From the NCBI RefSeq assembly GCF_003589595.1, contig NW_020653718.1:2402998-2466997 (forward strand): DNA of 64,000 nucleotides, given 5' to 3'. A program made the position numbers and the translations under genes. Below are positions 34,201 through 46,200 of this stretch, in pieces. Within the stretch, counting starts at the first letter, position 1, and every line of letters begins with the position of its first letter. Below the pieces are notes generated by a model. It was not told where the DNA came from, did no database searches, and worked only from the letters and a program-made list of their open reading frames with translations. Source of the stretch: Hyposmocoma kahamanoa (lineage: Eukaryota; Arthropoda; Insecta; Lepidoptera; Cosmopterigidae).

Positions 34201-37200
34201 GAACTACGAAGCCTTCTTCGTAGCATTATTCACTCTATGTGTATTAACTTCGAAGATGAACCCTCTGATTATAATGAACATGGTTTGCGACCAAATTCCT
34301 AGTAATTTAGAACCGTAGTACAAACAATGCGTTTCTTGGTAGTATATATAATATTATTCTAGAAAGCAGCCGTGTGGAGCAATAAAACATGCTATGGAAT
34401 ACAAAACTTACCGAAACACCCATAAAGCTCAGATTAGCAATTTGATTCAAAAACTCTTCTGCCATATCCTTTCTATCATAATCAAAGTACCCCAGCCCCA
34501 GTTCAAATCCTTTCCTGGTCCCGTTATTGTCTTCCAATGTCCTCCACATGAGTTCAGCTCGGCTCAGGGCCAGGGCCATGGCCCAAACCGCGTCGTATGT
34601 CTGGGGCGCGTTGAGGGAGACTGTGGCTCCTTCTTGATCCATTTCTTGGTGGAACAGTTCGTTGGTCTGAAATAAGTGGATAGGCGTTAGACTCTCTTAG
34701 AAGTTCGATTTTAGAGAATGAATGAAATAATCTTTTTCTTCTCCTGTACTTTAATCTGTCAATTGTTATTTCATAAATCATATCACAAAGTTCTGATTCA
34801 AAATTCTATTAGCGGGATTTACACAGACACTCCATAGCGCGTGATAAGCAATTGTGCGCGATTGCGCGCGCGTGTATAGACGTTGGGAGGAAAAGAGAAG
34901 GACCGCGCTATTGCGCACTCCAACACGCACCAGTTTCGTGTGATTTATCCTGCGATATTAGCCTTTACAGGAGATAACGCATACGAGCAATCGCGAGCAA
35001 AAGAATTGAAGATTGCACATGTAGGTTTTATCGTACGCAATCTTGTACGCTCCTGATCACGCGAGATACTCGTGTAAAGGGAGCTCTTGTCTAAGGTACT
35101 CGTTACAGACTGAAAAATTTCCAAAAAAATAACGTCGTATTTTGGAAACAATAATTAAAATATCAAATAATGTGGCTACTCAAACATTGTACCGTACTGT
35201 ACACCTGACTGTACGCGAGGGCGCGGTGGCTGTGCCCCTCAGATCTTTGCGATTTACTGCAGTACATAAATGAAGAAAACAATAACTGAATGAGTCTCAG
35301 ACATAAGTTTTTTTACTCACTTCGTTTCATCTTTCGGAAAATGATGATGAAATAGTAACGTAAAATGATGTTTTATGTTAACGTACATGTTTCGTAATAA
35401 ATAAATGAAAACTTTATCAAATATCAAAGCCATCTTCGCACAAAAACGGTTCGCCGGCAGCCTTGTTGTCGTTCCGTCAATGTGACCGGCAATGTGCGGG
35501 GCGTGGTGTGGTATCTAAAGCTAGGGAGGGGCGGAGAGTGTCCGTTCTCTTTACTTTTTATTCTCTGCCTGAACGCTATAACGTGGGCCTCATGGGCCAC
35601 GAGAGTGAATAGGCCTTATTTAGGTGTGCATGAAAGGGTTGTAACCATAACAAGCCGTGACCAGGTTCACGGCAGTAAAACAGAAAACTTCCGGTCAACA
35701 AATTTATTAAAAGTCGGGTTAAGAAGAAATGGTGTAAGGAAACAGGTACCTTAATATAAAACACTTCGTAACTTAATGATGAATATAAAGATATTAAGTA
35801 TTCATAGGTACATGATAAGGCTGTAGACTGTAATACACTTATTAAGATTGATACATGATTTAGATTACATTGCAATGATTATAACTTGGTAAAATACTCA
35901 AAATTAGACGTGATTAAATTTAAACAGCTCCGTCCGCTGTCGCGATCGAGCAGGGAGTGACGAGTGAAATCAGAATGTGAGGCAAAAGAATGGAACAATT
36001 CTAAATTTAAATTTAAATACGAGTGGCCAGGAACTGGAGAAAGGTAATAAAAAGGTGGGATGACGATGCAAGGAGGTCACACCGTCACGTGCATGCTCCA
36101 TCATCGACCAAATCGTCACGTGAGATGGTTGTCAAATATGCATTTATTCTTTTATAAAAAAAAAAAACTAAAAGTGAATTGTTTCTCAAAGAGTTAATAT
36201 TTGCGATAGTAATTCCGGACAGTTAATTGAGCCTGATGCCATTTTTATTAAAGACATAAGGTTATTAATAATATGGCGCATTACAAGTAGTAAGAGAGAG
36301 ATGCTTTTTACAGAGAATGTAATCGGTCTTGCCAGAGTACTTGAGTCGATAATTACGTTTCGTTATGTGACCACTGACGGTTAGCATGGTGGACTGCCAC
36401 GCAGAGGTCCCGGGTTCGATTCTTGGGCCGTTATAATTCACTGTATGGCCTACATTTAGTAGCAGGAGAGCTCATTGTGAAATAGTTCACCCAGGGAAGT
36501 AAGTTTGGGTGTAATTTGTGGTTGTTTAATAAATGTCGATGGCATCCGCGGTACTGTGTTTTCCTATGGGGCTATGAGTGTATGCGTTATTATTATTATT
36601 AATAATAATTGCAATAACGTTAATTCATGACACGTTTCTATAAAATCCAAGCAAGAATATCAACCCCATCTAGTGTGAAACAGCATTGAATGATTGAATA
36701 ACGAAGCTACTTATAAAATCTGTACTGTATAATTTTGATGTCTACGGTCTTTCGATTTATCTTGGAAAGTGGATTAGACAACTGTTGAATTAAAGATATG
36801 TTCCGAGAATGTTTTACAATTTTATACGGATATTTTTTATTAACCGACTTCAAACAAAGGGAGGAGGTTATACGTTCGGCTGTATGTATGTTTTCAGATT
36901 TCTCCGTCAATAATGGACTGTTTTTGAAAATATTTTTTTTGTTTGAATGGGTGCACTCTCGTGGTGGTCCCATTGTCACCAAGTCAGAATCTGATGAGGG
37001 GGGGGATCCATGGAAATCGATGAAAATACTTTTTTTGTTTCGAGGTGGTCCTTGATGCCCACGATGCTGTTGTAAAAGAATATTTTCCGCAAATAAAAGT
37101 CGACTTTTTACTTGACACAATACGTGTAAAAAAAGTGTAAAATGTAACAGTCCCATTCTCACTAAGAAGTCAGGATCTGATGAGGGGATCCCATGGAAAT

Positions 37201-40200
37201 AGGAAAAAGCCGATAAGTAACTTTTGAGGTCGGTTTTTTTTTCAATAAAAAGGTTATCTCATATTACCTTCCATTTCTGCTTTTGAAATATCCGTTTCAA
37301 ATGGCGTAAGATAGAACTCAAAATTCTCTATTTAAAAACAGTTAAAGTTATTTTTAAAAAGCATGTGTGCGGTGGCTTGGGGTTTTTGTCAAGCCACCGC
37401 TGTTTTGAGAGGGTCATAGGTATTTGGGCATTATGATGAGAATTAAAAAAAACCTTATGCAAATTTGAACGTCCGTCCTTTGTAAAGGACGGGGTGGAAG
37501 GTATAATTTTTAACACGTAATTTCGTCAGTTTGCATTAATTTAGCTATGTTCTATACTTAATGTAATTATGTAGATATAACATAAAGGGTTATTTGTAAA
37601 ATACTAACAACGGGTGTACTACGTGTGTGCGAATGCCGATAGCGCAAAGACGGTTGCGCGAAAGCTTAAATGCGCGATAATTCATTTGCGCGAAAGCTTG
37701 AGTGCGCGATAGTTCATTTGCGTGAATGACGATAGCACGAATACAGAAGACATAATCGTTGCAAGTAAACCCTAATAAACTTTTACAAAAATAAACGTAT
37801 CGTTTATTATGAAAGCTTAGCATTGCAAAGAATTGCAACAACCTGCAGCCTGCATTTAAGCTTTCGCGCAACTGGCCATTCGCGCAAATGAACTATAGCG
37901 CATTTAAGCTTTCGCGCAACCGTCTTCGCATTATTGTCATTCGCGTAACCGGCATTCGCACTCACGTAGTACACCCACTAACAAACCTCCCAGGACTGTA
38001 TTACTAACATCATAAATAACAACTTTGAAAAGAAGGCGGGAATTTAAAGTGAAACGACGCTAAAAAATTTAAAATTCTCCATTATGATAACATTATGGAA
38101 AAGTTTATGAAAGTAGGATCAAGATATCGGGGTGAACGGACGTGTCACACGCGCATGTCAAATAATCAAACGTTTCATTGAGCCATTCCCGGACAATATA
38201 CCTATAGTTCGACGTCACACAGGTCATTCAATTTTAATTTATCCTTTTAGATTTTAGAAATATAGACGAAACAATTAATATAATATGTCGAAGCCAGTTA
38301 TCACTTTAAACATAATGTAACCGAATTCGGTGTGTTGTTTACGTAATGTGCTTTACGAGGAGATTATTCGTAATCTTAGCTAAAATTATTATGTGTTGTT
38401 TTAATTATTTACTCGGCTACACGTGAACCATATTAACTAATCCAGATTATGGTTCCTTCGTTTACAAATGTCACGTCAGTTTGATAGTTTAAACTGCCAT
38501 CTGACGTGATACTATGACATGGTGGTCCTTGTCAGGGTTAGGTTAGTGTAGGAGTGGGTGGATCCTCAGCCTACGTCTGGTTCCTAGCGCTGGAAGTATT
38601 ATTCTATTATTATTATGAAATAATAACACTGATCAAAACGATACCTCCAATGAACACTACTTCAATTGTATTTTTGGTCGTTTGTAAACAGCCATATTTA
38701 TTAATATTAAGCTCCCTGAATATTGTGAAACAAACAGCAAAATTGGAAAAAAAACCAAAAATGAATTTTGTGAAAAAAGAAACAAAAAACAGAACAGGTC
38801 CGAAAATTAAGTTGGCGTTAGTGTTCATTGGAGGTGACGAAATTATGTCATAGTTCAGTTGCTTCCATTGATCCCGTACACTGGTTTATAAACATTGACT
38901 TGTGTCGTTCTAATCAAACTAAATTTTACGGAGGACCTACCTACCTATACCACAAACAGAGACGAGCAGTACGTTAATACTTAATCAAACCGCCTGGGTT
39001 TTTACCCAAAGCACCATGTTTTAGTCCATTGCTACCCATAATTTTGGGCAGAAATGGCGAATACGGCAAATACTTAATACAAATTTCAATGTACGAAATG
39101 TTGTCTTTTTTAGACGAAAAAGAGGCAACTCCATACAAAACTCACCTTGCAATCTTGTGGCTTCTCATACCATTAACTAAGGATGCATATTATTAATCGA
39201 TTTTCATAAAAATCGATTCAATAGGAAGACAATTTAATTCGTCTAGATCAGAAAGCAATAAAGATTTTTCAATAAGACTTTTAAATAGTTATCGGCCTCG
39301 GTTTCAAAAGGGTTTTAACCCGAATTAAGCCCGGCGTTAACAAAGCGCCGGGCGCTAACCCATCCCTAATCACAAAGTATTTACAATTAATTATTAATTA
39401 TTTATTTTTTTAATTACAATTTAGTTTGTTCTTAGGTTTTCGCGATTGTTACACATAGGAAATGAAACTATTTTTCCGAATTTAAATCGCGTATATTTGT
39501 TTTTTCAAACAAACCGACGTTTCGGGCCCTTTACAGGTCCCATGGCCACGGTTGACTGACATAAGACTGCAGTACTAATTAATATGTTTTAGTTTATTCT
39601 AATTTCTTTTAATAATTAATAATAAATTAAACTTAATAAAAATTCATTCAATAAAATAATTTGTAAAACTTAATGTAGCGTAAATTGGAATGTTTTCTTT
39701 GTAAAATTAAAAATAAGGTATTTAATTAATAATTATTGTAACTATAGTGAAAAAATAGGGTGGTTTGCATTAATATTAGACATAACTGGTTGAAGACTGT
39801 ACCACCTCAGTCAACCGTGACCATGGGACCTGTAAAGGGCCCGAAACGTCGGTTTGTTTGAAAAAACAAATATACGCGATTTAAATCCGGAAAAATAGTT
39901 TCATTTCCTATACAATTATTTTGTCATGAACAACAACAAAACGCCATAAAATATTCTCCGGCAATGTAACATGAACGTAGTGACTTCTGTTTCACTCTAA
40001 TGAGAATGTTTATATTCCGCCCCCGTTCGATCCCGTTTTCAAGCAACCAAAATAACAGCATTACCAACTGAAAGTTATGAATTATGATTGAGTTGGATTA
40101 ATTAGCAATGCTCAGGGTGTAAGCGAGAAAGATAAATGTTTCGTCTCGTCGCGGTCGATCTTAACATAGTATTTTATTTTTTCCATCCTCTAATGTGTAA

Positions 40201-43200
40201 AGACAAGTTGTCAATGTAGTGTTCTGTGGTGTACACGTTGCTCGCAGCGTAGGGTTGCCACATTATTATTTTAATTGAACCTTCAGGTTGCTAAACATAA
40301 TTATTCATCACAATATTTTCGTGCCATATTGACATAACGTTTGTCAAATGTAGTAATTATATATTGACATTTTTATACCAACGTCGTCGTTGAATTAATT
40401 AAATTTGCGGAGAGAAATAAATTTATTATGATTATTATTATTAATGAGAGTACGAATGAAATGCGAGTTTGTATGTACAGTCAATAGCATCTCAATCTCT
40501 ATGCACCTCTGTTATATTATCGCCTTCTGTGCAACAGAACAAGATCCGTCAATGTCTAGTTTGATACCGTGTGTCAGAAGTGTAATATCACTGCCGTGTG
40601 TACATAACGATTTATTTATATTTACGAGAATGGCTATTCCATTACTCTTGTGTTCCAAGTAATTTTCAGTCGAAGCTAAATATGGTACATTTTGTTAAGT
40701 TTCCAGTAGAAGAATGTGGTGTTTTGATTTGTAAGTCAATGGTTTTGGGCCCTTAAGTGTTGTAAGCAAATTTAGGCAGTACTGCAATGACGTAACAATT
40801 TAAATTAAATGGTTTACTTTTTTATATTTCGTTACATGTCACTACGTTTGTGTTAACCTCGGACATTTTTTCGTGGTTTTTGTATTAGACCCGATGTTCA
40901 TTTTTTAGTAGGTCAATGACAACCATAGACAAAAAATGTCTAAAACCTAGCCCACACACGCTAAGTGAGGCAAATTGAAGCGCGCCCCATGGGCCTACAC
41001 GAGCGGGCAGGCCGTCAATGCTCAAGGTCAACTTGCACCGCGAACAACTCAAGAATTTTAGCTAAAAATGACGAAATGTGCGGTAAATGAGTGTAAAAAT
41101 ATGTCAGACAAACATAAAATAGATACTAACATCACATTCCACAAGGAAGTAACGCGTTTCAACTTGTATTTTTATATAAATATTCACTAAAACTGAAAAT
41201 TAACCTACTACTAAAACTATTCTACATGAATTTGATTTTTGCCTCACTTGTGACAGTTCGTTTGATATGAAACTATCATTCTATGCGTTATTATTCTAAG
41301 AAGAATGGAACAACACATTTAATCTGCATATAGGACTGGAGGCGTCATCGATAGGTAATCCCCTCTGTCAAGGTACAAGCACAAAACAACTATCGCACAA
41401 TAAACACTACTTTCAAATCGATGTTTTTTCATTTCCATTATCGAATTGACCGCGTCAAGTACTCCACAAAACATGTCGTCTTGCGCTATAAAACCTTGCA
41501 AAAAAGTCTCTGCTGCATCCAGTCTAGCCAAAGGTGGAATTACATTCCATACATAAGCCAATTTTTTATATTAATTGCTAATTTTCTATTATATGACAAT
41601 TTTTTCGCAATGGTCACATCGATTCAATTTATCGATTACATAAAAAATATTTGAAAACATTCGAACATTTGACATAAGCATGTCTTTGAAGTTTCCTATT
41701 TACTAACAGGCAACAATAGACAAAAAATGCAGTGTTTCATGGACGCTGATTTTTCGTTATAGAGAAGCGACGCGCTCTTTTAGCTCCTATTTTTATCGAC
41801 AGATTATGTAATGAAGTTTATTTAAATTGATTAGGTACTCCGTCGTATTGTATATTAAATAATAATGTAATATATTATAAATAACGAAAATAAATTGTTA
41901 TTATTTAATATAAATCATGCCGTACTGTAAGAAAAAATAAAAATAAAATGCACATAAATTATAAAAGCAACAAAAATAACTAAATAGCTAACTGTCCTTA
42001 TCCTACACAAGATATGCGCAAAAGACAGAAAGAGACCAATTACGTCAATTTAAATTTTCGAACCACAAGCGATTGAAATATTTAGATTTAGAACAAAATA
42101 ACAATAGAGTTGATTTAATGTTAATCTTATTTTTAAAATGACTTTTTATTAAATGTTGGTAATAAATAACTGACGAAATATTTATTTATTTCATTTTATT
42201 TTATTTATACATTTATTTCAGGCCACATGACCCATATCATATATACCATATACTATAAATAAAATAAACACCTAATGTACACGTATTGCACTTGTCGGCG
42301 ACGTGTGGCGCAATCTGGTGTCAGGTAACCGGTCGCGGAATCGCCGATACATGATACCCTTCGGCCAAAACTCTTCTTTCATGAAGGCCGATAGATGTGC
42401 GGTCGGTACTCTCACCACAAACGAATAAAAATTCACGTTGGGGCGGGACTCCAACCGCTCGACCCTCAGGGTGTATTTGGCTTTATGTCTGATGTACTCC
42501 ACTATCTCCTCAGACTTCGTGGAGTAATGCAGCCGCGACAGGTACAGCAGCGTCGTCGGTGTTGCCGAACGGATCAAAAAGTTCGATCCTGTCGGTGCTG
42601 TACCACACAGGTTACGGCTGGTGGGCTTTCTCTTCCTCTTCACCACCTTTGTGAAGCCGTCCTCGTCGCATTGATCCGTCTGTCTCAGTGGTTTTGCAAC
42701 TTCGGAGACAGGCATACAGGGATTACTTTTACTCTTAGCCGATTGCCGCCTCTCGAGTTTTGAAGTGGCGGGTCGGCTGGTAGAAGCGGCTACAGCGGCG
42801 TAAGCACGTGCAGGGGCTGACATGCATACGCGTGACGTTTCAGCCGGAAATTATTGTTATTGTTATATATATATTGTTGTATTTGTTTTACTGTTTGGAG
42901 TATCAATCGCAAGTACAATACATTTGCCCGAAGTAATGTTTGCTCGAATTTTTGTAATCCCAAACGTACTTTTTTAGGTTATTTTAGGAATATTACAAAA
43001 CAAACTAACTTAATATTTTCTTTGTAATAAGCAACCAAAATCCTTTGAAAGCGTATCGGTTTTGTTATAAATCGGTTTTCGAGGTTATGAAACTTTGAGT
43101 TTACTTCTAGTTGGAATCTAGAAATTCAAATCATCGATACATTTCTTACAGCACGTCATAACTACCAACAAAGAGACACAGCTATTTTCACATTTACAGT

Positions 43201-46200
43201 ATTTGTATGTACCTATATATCTGCACAACTCTTATAACTTGAAGTGAATTCGTATAAAATTCAACATAATACTATAAAATTAATTAATATAATTACTCCA
43301 TCACTCTTGTGTTCAAGTAATTTCCACTAGACGCTAAATATGGTGCATTTTGTTATTTCCAGTAGAAGCTGAATATGGATAATTTTTGGGCCTTTAAATT
43401 CTGGCAAACAAAATTAAGCAATACTGCAATGACTTTAGATTTTAAATTAAATGTTTTAGTTTTTTTAATATTTCTATACATGTCACTACGTTTGTAGAGG
43501 TTTACTCCGGCCATGCTTGTCATTGGCTCCGATGTTGACCGCGAAAATCAAATCAAATCAAAAATAATTTATTCTCAGACAACTACAGTCCATATTTTAT
43601 AGTTATAATATTAGCTTAGATAATTAGAATAATTAAACAAATTAAATTAAATATCAAATAAATCATCGACATGGTTTTAAATGCAGTTTCATGCACTGTA
43701 GGATGATCGGGCAATCCACTCTACCAGCCACAACGCGCAGAATCTCATTCGTGTCGCAACGGATACGACTTATTAATGAGGCAGCTCTCTTTTTAAGGCT
43801 AGCATGGAAGCCATCCGTGTGGGCATCCGCGAATAGCCATAAACTGAGAAAAAAAAACTACGGACATTTTTTCGCGGTTTTTGGATTAGACTTTGCATTG
43901 TATTTATTGTCATACAATAAATATTGCTAATGTCGTCGTGTCATCCATTAATTAGGCCATCTCCTCTGGCAAATACAAGTAAAACAATAACACTGTTACA
44001 CTACACACAAAATTGGAATAAGAAATTCACTACATCCAGTCTAGTCAAGGGTGGAATTACATTTTTCATATACATGATTAACCAGTATGTAATACACATC
44101 GACACCGCCACGTCAATAATTTTCCGTCTCTAGTATATTCATGAGAATCGATTTATTTTTATAGGCTCCTTCTGTGTACATGACATGAATCTGTGTCTTA
44201 TCTGGGTATTTGTAAAAATAAGCTAGTGTTGTAGACTTTTGTTTGTGTGAGACCATAGTGACACAATTCAATTTTGCATTTGAGTGCATCTGTTTGCTGG
44301 TAGTGCTACCCCCCGCCCCTTAAAAAGTGGCAGAAAGTTTTGTTCGAGAAATAACGCTAATAGCGCCTCCCGTCCTATATGCTCTAAGTGCGCGATGAAC
44401 TACGTGCCATTCGTATACTGTATATAGTTATCTATACAGTGTTGGTACTATTATAGTCTTTCTTTTTTTAAGATGGAGTAAAATGACAGTTCATTGCGCA
44501 AAAGTGTTGCCCGCTTGCGAGCAGCTAGTGACTGCAGTCGATAAATATTTTATCGACTATCGACTGGACGTTTGTTACGCTTATGAAATAAATAGGCGAA
44601 ATTGTTTCATTTAATTCATCTTCGGACCATTATACGTCCAACTGCTGGGCACAGGTAAGGTTATAATTATAATAATAATAATAACGCAAACACACTCATA
44701 ACCCCGCTCAAGGGATAACCTGTATCGCGAGTGCTATGGACACAACATAGACAACCACAAATTACACCCAAACTCACGAGAGAAATAAATGTAGACCCTA
44801 CAAACATTTCTCCCGGCACGGGAATCGAACTTGGGACCTCTGCGTGGCAGTCCGGCATGGTAACCGTGCGGCCACGGAGGCAGTTAAACTATTGGCGTGA
44901 CTTTAAAATTTCACGAAACCTGGCAACCCTGCAAATATCATTTTACTCCATCTTCAAAAAAAACAGACTATAAGTGAAAGATAAAAAGGTTAGCTTTAGA
45001 CAAGAAAAAAACTGCTTATAAATTTTAAACGTTAAAACGTTTTCCTTTTTTTTTTAAATAAGCGGGCTTATAAAACGACCTTCACTTAAACGCGTTTTAA
45101 TTTGAAGCTTAGCGCTTTAACGGCTTAAACGTATTTCTAAAAGCGTTTAAGAAAACGTTTAAGCCGTTACAGCACAGCGAAAAGCGAGAGTAGGCCACTA
45201 AAGATTTTCGGGTAAGTAAGTTTATGTGTAAAACACGAGTATTATTTATATTTATAACGTTGTTGTGCACACGAGGAATTAATATGTTTAGTGTCAGCCG
45301 TGACCAAGGGACGTGTAAACCGTTGTCTAAATGATACGTAATTCCAGACTCATCCTATGTCAATCCAAAAGTATTATAATAAACTGCCAGAATGTTTAAC
45401 AACTACAATAAAAAGACGTAGCAGAATTTCGGCAGCTCGTTAACTTGACCTGTGGTACAGTTGTTATTATTTTCGATTTTTGTATTAATCATAACAAAAC
45501 TAGTGGAGTTGTTGCATAAAAAATCTCAATAATAAGTTTAGTATTTGCTAAGTACGGAACGAAAAATGTTTAAAAAACAAATAATGGACCTTTCGCCATT
45601 AGTATACGGCACGTCTTTTTGTTTTCGCAACAAAAAACAATTGATTTATTATAATATTATTCCATAAGCGCACAAGTTAGAGTTGCGCCGTCTGTTTGAT
45701 AACATTACGTGAATATTTGCAATTGATCATCAAAGTTGAAGTTTTCCAAGGCTGCTAATAGATTGAGTGCATATTTTTGCAATTAGTGACCACGGCTGCG
45801 TGAAGGTGATTACGACTTCACGCATTAACTGCATGGAGTCGATCTCAGCTACATGAAGTCGGTTTCACTTGCATGCAGTTAATGTGCGAAGTCGTTATCA
45901 ACCTCATGCAGTCGAGGTCTAGGCTGCGTGAAGTTGATTACGACTTCAAGCATTAACTGCAAACATACAATCAATGTGTTAGCAGCCTAAGTCTCAAAGT
46001 ATTACTTCAGGTACGCATAACGACCTGCTTCAGGCTTATTATTAAGACACTTTATGAAAATGTTCAGCTCGACAGAGAAACTTATGAAGAGTGTGACGCG
46101 GAGCTAAGTCTCTGCTTCGCTAGGCCTCGACACTGTCTCGGATTACTTATACAATGTGTTAATGTGCATTCTCATATTTACAGAGGTCATTCTATATCAG

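Noticed and set aside
34394..34675. Plus-strand 93-codon frame
   Set aside because: Antisense shadow of receptor exon c.
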